Source: Paenibacillaceae bacterium (lineage in GTDB: Bacteria; Bacillota; Clostridia; Lachnospirales; Lachnospiraceae). From it: a DNA stretch of 64,000 nucleotides. The notes beneath the pieces were generated by a model. It searched no databases and had not been told where the DNA came from. It saw only the letters and a list, made by a program, of their open reading frames with translations. Of the stretch, positions 15,673 to 25,095 are shown piece by piece (within the stretch, counting starts at the first letter, position 1; each line of letters starts with the position of its first letter). The position numbers and the translations under genes are program-made. Location: contig SVDU01000014.1 in assembly GCA_015057705.1 (NCBI GenBank), positions 1 through 64,000 of the forward strand, written 5' to 3'.

Positions 15673-17513
15673 GAGATCATTCCTCCTATGACAACGATGG
15701 CTCCATGGGGTACATTGTTGCTCAGTCTAAATATATGATTGCCGTGATAAAGAATTTTAAAACGGATGTAAATATTCATCAGTCCCATTCCGTCTATTTC
15801 CAGATTGGGCAGAACGCCGTTTTTCTCAATCAGGTTAATCTGGTTTTTTAGTATTTCCAAGTCCTCACTGGAAAAGCCAGGGCCATTGTCCCGGATCTGC
15901 AGCTCCCAATAGGTGTTGGTCATAATACCAAGAATTTTCACATTCCATGGTGGACTTGATTTGGTTGAATACTTGATGGCATTTTCTACGATCATCTGGA
16001 GGCAGAGTTTTGGAAGCCGGACCTGATGCATTTTTTCCGGTATGTCAAATTCAAATTGAAGAGAGTCACAGTACCTCACTTTCATGCATTCCAGATAATC
16101 ACGGGTGTGGTCAAGCTCATCTTTTAAAAGAACCAACTGTTCGCTGTCGGAGGAGATATAACGCAGGATTCTGGAAATGGTCTGACACATGAGAATGATC
16201 TCGCTGTTCATGTTCTCATCCGCCATTGCCTGTATGGTTGCCAGAGAATTGTAAAGAAAATGAGGGTTCATCTGTGCCTGCAGCGCCATCATTCTGGATT
16301 GCATGTCACTGTTTTGAAGCTGAAGTTCCCGCTCCATTGATTTTCTCGCCTGTCTCTGCATTTTTAACAAAGCCTGATATAAAGTGTTCACTTCTGTGAT
16401 GCCAATTTCCATATCCTCAAATTCAGTTGTGTCTTTTTCTTCCCCTGTCAGCTGAAATGCCCGTACCTGGTGGTATATTTTATAAAGCGGAGTTGCAATT
16501 CTCCGTGAAATCAAATAGGACACCATAACGGTTATGAGCATGACGGTAAACAGAAGAATAAAAGCTGTGTTTAAGTATTGATGGACCGGCTGCATCAGCA
16601 TGCGGTTATCAATAACAAGAGCTGTTGTAAAACCGGTATAGTCAGATGAAGAAAAAATGATATATTTATTTTCAGATTTTAAATATATGGGATTTACCCC
16701 TGAGGTTTTGGCAGGTCTGCTTCGCTGCGCCTGAATCAAATCATAATAGCTGTCTGGTGCGCCTAAGCTTCCTGTCGCATAGATGGTTTTCCCTTCCGGA
16801 CTGAAAATGTATATATCTTCCTGATATGGGCTGTGAAACGTATTTAATGTATTTGCTATACTTTTAAAGGATTTTTTGACCTCTACAATACCCTGTGGAA
16901 CATTGAGCAGGCTGTAATACAAGCGGCAGAGTGATACATAATAATTATCACCCGAATACGAATAAAAGCGCACAAGAGTGTCGTCTTTATCGCAGTAAAT
17001 AAATTTCTTTCCCTTAGCCTGAACCACCTTACTGAACCAGTATTTTTCACTCACCCGTTCTTTTGATGCATGATTATCAAGACCTACTCCAAATTTACCG
17101 TAATCAAGGGAATAGAGGTAAGTCTGATCGGCGGGAGAATTGGGACCGATCATGGCGATAATCAGGTCAAACAGGATTTTGGTATTATTAATATTTTCAT
17201 AAATTTCATCTGAACTTAAGGTGTTGTCCTGGTAATTAATGTATATGCCAAATTTTTCTTTTATCAGGTTGGAATAGATGATATTCTGGGATACAGTATC
17301 AAGGTCGTGGATGACGGAATCAAAGCTGCCCATAATCATGGTGGCGTTATTCTGAAGGGAAGAAAAGGCATTTACCTTTATCTTGCCGGTTTCACTGAAG
17401 ACTGTATGAACCGTGAATGCCAGGATTACTGCAATGAATAAAGCGGTATAGGGAAGAAAAAGTGTTGACATTATGCTGCGTTTTTTAACAATATTTGTTT
17501 TATTTGCTGCCAT
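15669..17513 (-). CDS. YesM-type sensor histidine kinase
   Basis: This 614-residue membrane kinase has TM1 near residues 14-36, a large extracellular Cache-like sensor, and TM2 near 315-338 (AFILLFTVMLITVMVSYLI). A HAMP linker, His_kinase motif MNPHFLYNSLATIQAM (phospho-His near residue 416) and HATPase_c with VENAIKYST and DNGPGFSSEDLE follow. It probably senses an external saccharide and phosphorylates the response regulator at 14932. The pair is divergent from a sugar ABC operon, the common arrangement in Lachnospiraceae. Confidence 0.9.
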   Translation of the reverse strand: MAANKTNIVKKRSIMSTLFLPYTALFIAVILAFTVHTVFSETGKIKVNAFSSLQNNATMIMGSFDSVIHDLDTVSQNIIYSNLIKEKFGIYINYQDNTLSSDEIYENINNTKILFDLIIAMIGPNSPADQTYLYSLDYGKFGVGLDNHASKERVSEKYWFSKVVQAKGKKFIYCDKDDTLVRFYSYSGDNYYVSLCRLYYSLLNVPQGIVEVKKSFKSIANTLNTFHSPYQEDIYIFSPEGKTIYATGSLGAPDSYYDLIQAQRSRPAKTSGVNPIYLKSENKYIIFSSSDYTGFTTALVIDNRMLMQPVHQYLNTAFILLFTVMLITVMVSYLISRRIATPLYKIYHQVRAFQLTGEEKDTTEFEDMEIGITEVNTLYQALLKMQRQARKSMERELQLQNSDMQSRMMALQAQMNPHFLYNSLATIQAMADENMNSEIILMCQTISRILRYISSDSEQLVLLKDELDHTRDYLECMKVRYCDSLQFEFDIPEKMHQVRLPKLCLQMIVENAIKYSTKSSPPWNVKILGIMTNTYWELQIRDNGPGFSSEDLEILKNQINLIEKNGVLPNLEIDGMGLMNIYIRFKILYHGNHIFRLSNNVPHGAIVVIGGMIS

Positions 17514-17582
17514 TTAAGCCCAGCCTTTCTGTGGTTTATTCTGCTGGTTAAAAATATACATGAAAACAGATCGAAATGTTCA

Positions 17583-17612
17583 TTCAAAAATATCTATATT
17601 ACACTATATAAT
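17583..17612 (+). promoter_or_regulatory. Probable promoter of the sugar ABC / GH31 operon
   Basis: A perfect -10 TATAAT (17607-17612) lies about 50 bp before the binding-protein start. The matching -35 is poor (TTCAAA, 18-bp spacer), as expected for a promoter that needs an activator such as the adjacent YesN-type regulator. Confidence 0.5.
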
Positions 17613-17661
17613 ACAGATAACATGATAAAAGTCAACATTTAATTTTGGGGAGGTATTTTTT

Positions 17662-19020
17662 ATGAAGTTAAAAAAATTAGCTGCATTAAGTCTGGCTCTG
17701 GTCGCTGCCCTTTCATTTTCCGGCTGTTCAAAAGAGGACAATGCTACACAGAAAAGTGCAGCTGCAGGAGAAACCACATCTGCGGAAGCGAAGACATCTG
17801 CTGCGTCGGAAAAAGGTGGAGTTACTCTTTCTTTTATGGCCAGCCAGGACTGGATTCAGGATGCAGAAATTGAACTGTCCAAGAAATTTACGCAGGATAC
17901 GGGAATCAAGGTTGATTATCAGATTATTCCAGCCGATCAGTATATGAATCTTCTGATGACAAAGTTAAACACCGGGGAATGTACGGATATTTTTGGAGCA
18001 CAGAGCGGTAAATTTGATATTAAGGCACAAATCAATGTGGAAAAAAATGCGGTGGATTTAACGAAAACGTCATGGGGAAGTCAGGTTGAACCATTGGTGG
18101 CTGATCAGTTGTCTGTGGACGGTAAGCTGTATGGGCAGCCAATTCAGGACGTATCTTCTGTATGGGCAATTGGTTATAACAAACAGATTTTCAAAAAGCT
18201 GAATCTTGAGATACCCAAAGATTATGCGAGTTTTCAAAAAGTGTGTGATACGATTAAGGCGGCAGGAATAACTCCTATCTATGAGTGTGTGTCAGATGGC
18301 TGGCATCATACATTATGGCTGCCTGAGGCTGGAGTTGAGGCTGAAACAGCAGAACCTGGCATCGTTGATAAATGGAACAGCAACCAGGTGCCCTTCAAAG
18401 GAAATGCAACCCTGATGACAATTTTAAACCAGATGGATGATATGGTTGCCAAGGGCTACTGGGGAGAAGACTATATGTCCAATACCTATGCTGATTCAGC
18501 AAAAAATATCGCTTCTGGTAAATATGCAATGACAGTCGCCAATCAGGGGTTCGGAGTCGAAGTCAATAAGGTTAATTCTGAGATTGCAGTGGAAGACATT
18601 GGCTATTTCGTAATTCCGCTGGCTGACAATCAGACATTAAACGTTAACCCGGCAGGTCCTGCAAGATTCATATTCAGCGGTTCCAAGCATGCAGCTGAAG
18701 CACAGCAGTACTTAGAATTCCTGGCAAAGGAAGAAAATCTTAAGTACCTCACTGAAAATGTAGGTAAGTTTAACAAACTGCCATTTAACAACGCTCCCAG
18801 TATGTATACGGATACGATTCAGGATTTTTATAACAGATATGATAAGAAGGGTACTGTAATTCAGACAGCTGTAAAATATGTAAATCCGCAGTGGAGTGAG
18901 ATGGGAGCAAACTTGTCCGCCATGATCGTGGGAGAAATGACTCCGGAAGAAGTGCTGGCATCGATTGATGAAGTGAGAACCCAGCAGGCAAAGGCAGCAG
19001 GCGATCCCGCCTGGAAATGA
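17662..19020 (+). CDS. Sugar ABC transporter substrate-binding lipoprotein (family 1)
   Basis: This 452-residue lipoprotein has a signal peptide with lipobox LSFSGC (Cys near residue 22) and an Ala/Thr/Ser-rich linker. The solute-binding domain opens VTLSFMASQDWIQDAEIEL, followed by NTGECTDIFGAQSG and the late LEFLAKEENLKYLTENVGKF. It is anchored outside the cell and hands oligosaccharides to the two permeases that follow. GGGGAGGT precedes ATG 17662. No ATPase gene is present in the operon, so a shared MsmK-type ATPase encoded elsewhere is expected. Confidence 0.9.
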   Translation: MKLKKLAALSLALVAALSFSGCSKEDNATQKSAAAGETTSAEAKTSAASEKGGVTLSFMASQDWIQDAEIELSKKFTQDTGIKVDYQIIPADQYMNLLMTKLNTGECTDIFGAQSGKFDIKAQINVEKNAVDLTKTSWGSQVEPLVADQLSVDGKLYGQPIQDVSSVWAIGYNKQIFKKLNLEIPKDYASFQKVCDTIKAAGITPIYECVSDGWHHTLWLPEAGVEAETAEPGIVDKWNSNQVPFKGNATLMTILNQMDDMVAKGYWGEDYMSNTYADSAKNIASGKYAMTVANQGFGVEVNKVNSEIAVEDIGYFVIPLADNQTLNVNPAGPARFIFSGSKHAAEAQQYLEFLAKEENLKYLTENVGKFNKLPFNNAPSMYTDTIQDFYNRYDKKGTVIQTAVKYVNPQWSEMGANLSAMIVGEMTPEEVLASIDEVRTQQAKAAGDPAWK

Positions 19021-19055
19021 CAGCATGGAAGATCAGTTGAAAGAGAGTGAATACG

Positions 19056-19934
19056 ATGAATAGAAAAAAGATATATCCTACGTGGTTTGCAGCTGGAGCA
19101 TTGCTCCTGTATTCGGTATTATTTGTCCTTCCCGGAGTGATTGGAATTGGTTATTCTTTTACAGACTGGTCATCTTATTCAGACCAGCTGAAGTTTGTGG
19201 GGCTGGAAAATTTTAAGACTGTATTTTCCGCTGATGGAAATTATCTAAAGATTATGAAAAACACTCTGGTATTCACTCTTGGAACAACTGTAATAAAAAA
19301 TATACTGGGACTTGCGCTTGCAGTTCTGCTTACAAAGTCCATTCGCTTTTTGAATTTTCACCGGGGAGTCATGTTTATGCCCTCTGTTTTGTCCACCTTG
19401 ATACTGGGTATGGTTTTCACTTCGATATTAAATCCGTCTACCGGGTTGTTAAACACATTTTTTCGGGGAATCGGACTTGATAATCTTGCAAAACCGTGGC
19501 TTACAAGTCCTGCGTACGCATTCAAGTCGGTAATGGCAGTGGATATCTGGCGAGGGACCGGATATATCATGACAATTTTAATCGCTGGAATCCTGTCCAT
19601 ATCTTCGGATTATTATGAGGCCTGCAGTATAGACGGAGCTACCGGCTGGCAGAAGTTTCGGTTTATCACGCTGCCGCTTCTCCTTCCGACCCTGGCTACA
19701 ACCACCGTTTTAAATGTGATATATGGCCTTAAGGTGTTTGACATGATATATGCATTAACCAACGGAGGCCCGGGTAAGGCCACAACAGAGGTTCTCTACA
19801 CAGCAGTATTTAAAAAATTCGGCACAGGTCAGTATGCCATAGGTACGGCTCTTTCCTCCGTTATGTTTTTATCCATGGTGTTGATCGGATTCTTCATGAT
19901 CCGTCTGATGACGAAAGACGAGGTGCAGGAATAA
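19056..19934 (+). CDS. Sugar ABC transporter permease (MalF/MsmF type)
   Basis: This 292-residue integral membrane protein has about six TM segments and the cytoplasmic EAA loop EACSIDGATGWQKFRFITLP near residue 190, which docks the ATPase. ATG 19056 is chosen over an in-frame GTG at 19047 because AAGAGAG is spaced 8 bp from it. The next permease gene overlaps its stop codon by one base (TAATG). It is part of the binding protein / two permeases / GH31 operon. Confidence 0.9.
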   Translation: MNRKKIYPTWFAAGALLLYSVLFVLPGVIGIGYSFTDWSSYSDQLKFVGLENFKTVFSADGNYLKIMKNTLVFTLGTTVIKNILGLALAVLLTKSIRFLNFHRGVMFMPSVLSTLILGMVFTSILNPSTGLLNTFFRGIGLDNLAKPWLTSPAYAFKSVMAVDIWRGTGYIMTILIAGILSISSDYYEACSIDGATGWQKFRFITLPLLLPTLATTTVLNVIYGLKVFDMIYALTNGGPGKATTEVLYTAVFKKFGTGQYAIGTALSSVMFLSMVLIGFFMIRLMTKDEVQE

Positions 19935-20761
19935 TGAAAGCAAAAAAGAAAGCCGCCGCTGCAGCAGTAAATGCAGCGGCGTGGATCATAACAGCAATTT
20001 GTCTTGTTCCCCTGCTGCTGATATTGTTAAATTCGTTTAAAGACAGTCTGGGAGCATCGGAGATGAATCTGAAGTTTCCGACATTTCCGGTGCAGTGGAA
20101 TAATTTTTTGGTAGTAATTGAAAAGGGAAAGCTTCTTACCTCTTTTATGAACAGCTGCATCTATTCCGTAGCCAGTGTGTTCCTGTGTACCGTGCTTGCA
20201 TCAATGGCTTCTTATGTGTTCTCAAGAAACCGTTCCAAATTAAACCGTTTTCTCTATCTTTATATGGTGCTGGGGATTACCATGCCGGTTAATTATGTGG
20301 CATTGACAAAAGTTATGATGTTTCTTACACTAAATAATACAAGACTTGGAATTGTGCTTTTGTATACGGCCATGCAGCTGCCATTTTCAGTATTTCTCAT
20401 CCATGGATTTGTGGCAAAGCTGCCGGCAGATCTTGATGAAGCCGCCGTGATTGATGGCTGCTCACCGGTAAGATTGTTTGTATCGGTTATTCTTCCATTG
20501 TTAAAGCCTGCTGTCGCCACGGTGATTGTGCTGACCTTTTTAAATACCTGGAATGAATTTGTATCACCGCTGTATTTTTTAAGCAGTTCTTCTAAATGGC
20601 CGATGACATTGTCCGTATATAATTTTTTCGGTATGTATTTTAAAGACTGGAATCTGGTTTGTGCAGATATTTTGCTGACCAGCCTTCCGGTAATCCTGGT
20701 ATATTTACTGGGGCAGAAATATATTGTATCCGGTATGACTGCCGGAGCAGTGAAAGGATAA
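19934..20761 (+). CDS. Sugar ABC transporter permease (MalG/MsmG type)
   Basis: This 275-residue inner-membrane permease has six predicted TM segments. The N-terminal TM1 (AAWIITAICLVPLLLILLNSF) is typical of the MalG family, and the EAA loop is LDEAAVIDGCSPVRLFVSVI. It overlaps the preceding permease by one base and forms a heterodimer with it. The GH31 gene starts 4 bp after its stop. Confidence 0.9.
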   Translation: MKAKKKAAAAAVNAAAWIITAICLVPLLLILLNSFKDSLGASEMNLKFPTFPVQWNNFLVVIEKGKLLTSFMNSCIYSVASVFLCTVLASMASYVFSRNRSKLNRFLYLYMVLGITMPVNYVALTKVMMFLTLNNTRLGIVLLYTAMQLPFSVFLIHGFVAKLPADLDEAAVIDGCSPVRLFVSVILPLLKPAVATVIVLTFLNTWNEFVSPLYFLSSSSKWPMTLSVYNFFGMYFKDWNLVCADILLTSLPVILVYLLGQKYIVSGMTAGAVKG

Positions 20762-20765
20762 GGTT

Positions 20766-23219
20766 ATGTCAGAGAATAATAGCGGGGCGGTTGTGATCGA
20801 AGCAGGGGGAGTGACCCTGACTTATCGGAATATTGCATCAGACATTATCCATTGCAGTTGCAGCAAAGATGGGAGAAAACAGGTAACCTCCCCTCTTGGT
20901 ATCCAGCTGCCGGAGCAGGGGGAACTGGATTACGAGAGTACGGAATCATTTTGTCTGCTGGGAAATGGGCGGATGAATGTGAAGATTGACATAAGAACTG
21001 GGGCGGTGTGCTGGACTCTTACCGATACAGGGAAACTGCTTTTTGAGGAACCTGGAAGGGAACTGGAGGAGATTCCTGTCTTTCGTTATATGGTAAACGG
21101 GGAAAGTCTTCATGTTTCACGGGTAAAAACTGTGGATGGTGAAAGAAACTTTGTAAATAATCTGGTTTCTCAAAAGGTGCGGACTGCTTACCGGGGAAAA
21201 TTGTATTTTAAATGGCAGGAAAAGGAACGGATTCACGGTCTGGGTCAGGCAGAGGAAGGAATCTATAATTATAGAGGAACGACCCAGTATCTGTACCAGC
21301 ATAATATGAGGACTCCCATTCCCGTTCTCATATCAGACCAGGGCTACGGAATCTTATTTGACTGCGGGTCTCTGATGACGTTCAATGATGATTGTCGGGG
21401 ATCTTACGTCTGCTTTGATACCATTGATCAGCTTTCCTACTATATTATTCAGGGCAATAATCTGGATGAAATAATTTCAGGAGTCAGAAGACTGACCGGT
21501 CAGGCGCCCATGCTGCCCAAGTGGTCTTTCGGGTACATTCAGTCAAAAGAAGCCTATCATACCCAGGAAGAACTCATTGCTGTAGTAAATGAATATAGAA
21601 AAAGAAAAATTCCAATAGATGGAATTGTACAGGATTGGAATACCTGGGAGGCTGGTAAATGGGGGAATAAGATTCTGGATAAAACCCGTTATCCGGATTT
21701 TCAGGCCGCCATAGAGGAGCTTCACAAAAAACACGTTCATGTTATGGTTTCCGTATGGCCCAACATGAGTTCTGATGGAGAAAATTACGAGGAATTTAAA
21801 AATAAGAATCTCCTTTTAAGTGATTTTTCCACGTATGATGCGTTTAATCCTGAAGGCAGAAATATGTATTGGAAGCAGCTTGAACAGGAACTTTTTTCGG
21901 CAGGTGTGGATGCGTGGTGGTGTGATTCCACAGAGCCGTTTAGCGGACCTGACTGGGGAGGCAGCTATAAAAAGGAGCCATGGGAGCGTTATCTGATTGT
22001 TGGAGAAGAACATAAGAAATATTTAGACCCAGGAGAAGCAAATCTGTACGGTGCAGTTCATGCCAGAGGAATCTATGAGAATCAGAGAAACAGCTGTAAG
22101 GATAAACGGGTATTAAATCTTACCCGTTCCGGCTATGCAGGTTCACAGGCTTATGGGACTGTACTCTGGTCAGGGGATATCTGCGCAACGTGGGAAACAT
22201 TTCGAAAGCAGATCCGGGAAGGGCTTAATTTTTGCATGAGCGGACACCCTTACTGGACTTTAGACGCAGGCGGATTCTTTGTGGTAAAGGATAATTGGAA
22301 AAAGCGTGGCTGCGGTTGCCATAATGATCCGGAACCAAAATGGTTCTGGCAGGGCGGGTATGAACTGGGAATAGAAGACGGTGCGTACCGGGAGCTTTAC
22401 GTCAGATGGATGCAGTTTAGCGCATTTCTTCCTATGTTCCGTTCTCATGGAACCGATACTCCAAGAGAGATCTGGAATTTCGGGGAGCCTGGAACTATGT
22501 TTTATGATGCACTGGAGAAATGTATCCGTCTGAGATATCAGCTTTTGCCATACACCTATTCGCTGGCAGGAAAGGTGGCGCTTAATGATTACACCATGTT
22601 TCGCAGCCTTCTGTTTGACTTTCCGGAAGATGAGACTGCCTGTGAACTGGGCTCCCAGTTTATGTATGGGGACTCTCTTCTGGTTTGCCCTGTGACAGAA
22701 CCCATGTATTATGAGCCGGAAAACAGCAGCTTAGAGACAAAGAAGCAGTGGAACTGTTATCTCCCCTCTGGAGTAAGCTGGTATGATTTTCAATCCGGTG
22801 AAAAATACGACGGCGGACAGTGGGTTACAGTGGAAGCCATTCTTGACAGGATACCGCTATTTGTACGGGAAGGTGGCATTATCCCCATGGAGCAGGGACT
22901 TGAGTATACGTTAGAAGCGGTGAATACCCCATTTGAATTCCATATATATGAAGGAAAAGATGGAGTTTTTGAACTATATGAAGATGCAGGAGATGGGTAT
23001 GAATATGAAAGCGGAACGTATAACCTGATTCCAGTTTCATGGAATGATGCAAAGAAAGAGTTATGTGTGGGTGAAAGCAGCTTTGTATTTGATCAATCCA
23101 TATCCGGGCGGATCTGTGTGGTTCATACTTCTTCAGGAAAAACGAAAACATTCTCTTATAATGGTAAGGAGATAAAAATAAAGCTGGATGATGTGGGTCC
23201 TGAGGGTAAAATTTTCTGA
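20766..23219 (+). CDS. Glycoside hydrolase family 31 (alpha-glycosidase)
   Basis: This 817-residue enzyme has no signal peptide, so it acts in the cytoplasm on imported oligosaccharide. An N-terminal galactose-mutarotase-like beta-domain (1-240) precedes the (beta/alpha)8 barrel with the GH31 nucleophile motif DAWWCDSTEPFSGPDW (Asp near residue 385). Further on are RSGYAGSQ, the acid/base region LWSGDICATWE, and a C-terminal beta region. Members cleave alpha-glucosides, alpha-xylosides or alpha-galactosides; which one is not determinable here. It is the last gene of the YesMN-linked sugar uptake operon. Confidence 0.9.
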   Translation: MSENNSGAVVIEAGGVTLTYRNIASDIIHCSCSKDGRKQVTSPLGIQLPEQGELDYESTESFCLLGNGRMNVKIDIRTGAVCWTLTDTGKLLFEEPGRELEEIPVFRYMVNGESLHVSRVKTVDGERNFVNNLVSQKVRTAYRGKLYFKWQEKERIHGLGQAEEGIYNYRGTTQYLYQHNMRTPIPVLISDQGYGILFDCGSLMTFNDDCRGSYVCFDTIDQLSYYIIQGNNLDEIISGVRRLTGQAPMLPKWSFGYIQSKEAYHTQEELIAVVNEYRKRKIPIDGIVQDWNTWEAGKWGNKILDKTRYPDFQAAIEELHKKHVHVMVSVWPNMSSDGENYEEFKNKNLLLSDFSTYDAFNPEGRNMYWKQLEQELFSAGVDAWWCDSTEPFSGPDWGGSYKKEPWERYLIVGEEHKKYLDPGEANLYGAVHARGIYENQRNSCKDKRVLNLTRSGYAGSQAYGTVLWSGDICATWETFRKQIREGLNFCMSGHPYWTLDAGGFFVVKDNWKKRGCGCHNDPEPKWFWQGGYELGIEDGAYRELYVRWMQFSAFLPMFRSHGTDTPREIWNFGEPGTMFYDALEKCIRLRYQLLPYTYSLAGKVALNDYTMFRSLLFDFPEDETACELGSQFMYGDSLLVCPVTEPMYYEPENSSLETKKQWNCYLPSGVSWYDFQSGEKYDGGQWVTVEAILDRIPLFVREGGIIPMEQGLEYTLEAVNTPFEFHIYEGKDGVFELYEDAGDGYEYESGTYNLIPVSWNDAKKELCVGESSFVFDQSISGRICVVHTSSGKTKTFSYNGKEIKIKLDDVGPEGKIF

Positions 23220-23235
23220 AACAATATACGAAGAA

Positions 23236-23275
23236 CTGGAGAAATGTACTCTGTTCACTTGTACATCTCTCCGGA
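23236..23275 (+). terminator. Probable terminator of the sugar ABC / GH31 operon
   Basis: GGAGAAATGTAC pairs with GTACATCTCTCC (one mismatch) around an 11-nt loop 17 bp after the GH31 stop. The T-tract directly after it is imperfect (ATTTTG), and a run of seven T lies about 15 bp further on. Confidence 0.55.
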
Positions 23276-23725
23276 TTTTGTAGTAATAGTTTTTTTGAGG
23301 TTTTTGCTTTTCCATAATAATTGGAATAGGTTTGTTTTATCATCATGTTCTCGCCTATAAAATTACATTCAGTTCGTCATGGGTATAGAGCCTGATCGCA
23401 TCACCGCAGAGGATATCCGATTTGCCAAGAGGTTCTCCGTGGATTACGCTTCCCCTTATATTAACCCCCAAATATTTCTTGGCTATGCATCTTTTAATTC
23501 TGTAGCAATTAATAAAGCTCTTTTAACAGAATATACCTTTGATCCTGACAGATATTTTAACTAGACGCACATTCCTATGGTCTTTTTTGTAGTACATTTT
23601 TTTATTCCTAAATACTTCGTTTTTAGCCTAACTACTTCTTTTTAGACTACCGGGTGGGCTGCGGACTTACGCCCAGAACGTAAAAAAGGAGCCGGATTAA
23701 AATGAATCCCCTTTAATAAATAAGC
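23276..23725. other. Gene-poor stretch with a decayed reading frame
   Basis: No convincing intact gene was found. A minus-strand frame without a start, roughly 23525 down to 23347, reads NCYRIKRCIAKKYLGVNI then IHGEPLGKSDILCGDAIRLY and ends NVIL. It looks like the tail of a lost gene whose family I do not recognise. A plus-strand frame of 61 codons at 23379-23564 overlaps it and is probably a shadow. Around 23640-23700 AT-rich filler contains an AAAGGAG-like sequence with no reading frame after it. Confidence 0.4.
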
Positions 23726-23773
23726 GAAAAAGATAGCAGCTTCCAAATCTAATTATGATTGGTTGCTGCTACC
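23726..23773 (-). terminator. Terminator of the small secreted-protein gene
   Basis: On the minus strand GGTAGCAGC pairs with GCTGCTATC, extended inward by CCAATC/GATTTGG pairing, and is followed by TTTTTCGC. It lies 60 bp after the stop codon of the 143-residue secreted protein. Confidence 0.7.
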
Positions 23774-23832
23774 TTTAAAACTTTTATATTCGAGATATAG
23801 TATTTCTAATATAATATATTTATAAACTATGT

Positions 23833-24264
23833 TTAGAATATTTCATTCATTCTTTTTGTATAAACCTTAGAATAGAGTAACTTTTTATGTTGTGAATCGG
23901 CGTACACTTTCTCTTCAAACTTAACAGTGCTTAATCCAGTAGCCTTCTCTGGTTTACAATCAACATACTCCGTTAGTACAACATACGCATTCCCTCGATC
24001 AGGGGTTGTAAATGCTATCGCTGAGAGTCCAATTACAATTTCTGCAGCTTTACTTATCGCGAAAATTTGAGGTATAGCAAGAGCAGTTAAATTGACAATT
24101 ATATTTCCTCCCATTACCTGATATTTTGTTTGATATTCATAAGTACTAAGTTTATACCAAGTTGCGGCTTCTGCCTTTTTGGTTTGTGTTAAGCCCATTG
24201 ATGTCGATAAAATAGCAATAACTAAAAATAATGAAGTAAATTTTTTAAGCTTAATTATATTCAT
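23833..24264 (-). CDS. Small secreted protein of unknown function
   Basis: This 143-residue protein has a clear Sec signal peptide: basic MNIIKLKKF, hydrophobic core TSLFLVIAILSTSMGL, and cleavage probably after KKAEAA. The mature part begins TWYKLSTYEYQTKYQVMGG. It contains a hydrophobic stretch (VNLTALAIPQIFAIS...AAEIVIGLSAIAF), a possible membrane-interacting hairpin, and a basic C-terminal half with a single Cys (VDCKPEKA). AAAGGGGG precedes ATG 24264. Its AT-rich composition and isolation, with its own terminator in a gene-poor region, suggest horizontal acquisition. Function is unknown; a cell-surface, bacteriocin-like or immunity role are only possibilities. Confidence 0.65.
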   Translation of the reverse strand: MNIIKLKKFTSLFLVIAILSTSMGLTQTKKAEAATWYKLSTYEYQTKYQVMGGNIIVNLTALAIPQIFAISKAAEIVIGLSAIAFTTPDRGNAYVVLTEYVDCKPEKATGLSTVKFEEKVYADSQHKKLLYSKVYTKRMNEIF

Positions 24265-25095
24265 TTTATTTCCCCCTTTGTATACTATATCTCTTTAATA
24301 TTGTACTATTGAATTGAATGATAAGTCAAGTGAAATATTGATTATTAACGTAAATAATACATAAATCTAATAAATATTCATATTATATGCATGGGAATAG
24401 TATAGATAATGGAATAAAACAACACTAAATGATTAAATACAATTTTATGCTTACAAAATATGATGAATCTGACTTGATTACCTAATAATCAGCTTCAACA
24501 GTACACAAAATATCACGGACAGTAACTCCAGATTTTCAGTATCCTACTTCTTGTTCTGTCTATAGAAAAAGTAAAATGCCATAAACATAGCTTTATCTTC
24601 TTCCGTGATTAACACCTCTAAAGATAAAATCAGCCGAGGGCCTACCTTAATTTACTGGTATGCTACCGTTTCTCTTCCCGCAACATGGCATTATGTGGAT
24701 AATAATTTCCCTTTGACACTTAAACGCTAGAGCAATATGATCATAGATCGTCAGCATGATTTAGGAATATAGCCTCTTCTTGAAATAGAAATCAAATCAC
24801 CGAAATTCGGTTGTTTACAATAGGATTACATCTTGCTGATGCATAAAATCATTTTTTCATCTTATACGCCAGCTGTAGGTCATCATTAAACTAGAGTATC
24901 AGATCTCTTGAAACTTGATCTTCTAGAACTCATGAAAAACCGGGAGTTACGAATCTCTTTTTTTGTGGTACTATATGGGGAGAGGTATGTTTTTTTACGA
25001 ATGAAAATGAAGCGGCGGAAATTATTCTCTTATATTTCCATAGAGGATTTTATATAATCGAATCATAGAAATGCGGCTGACAGGGGGAATCAGAC
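24265..25095. other. 831-bp intergenic region without a supported gene
   Basis: This AT-rich DNA has only short interrupted frames on either strand (for example VTVRDILCTVEADY on the minus strand near 24485-24530), which may be debris of lost genes. A -10-like TATAAT at 25053-25058 lies about 40 bp before the response-regulator start and is the likely promoter of the second YesNM pair; no good -35 accompanies it. Confidence 0.4.

Noticed and set aside
23379-23564. 61-codon plus-strand reading frame after the GH31 operon
   Set aside because: It has no ribosome binding site or recognisable motif, and an overlapping minus-strand frame looks more protein-like, so it is treated as a shadow of gene debris.
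24480-24990. Possible transposase or integrase remnant in the gene-poor region
   Set aside because: Only short interrupted frames without family motifs could be read; the evidence is too weak to name a mobile element.
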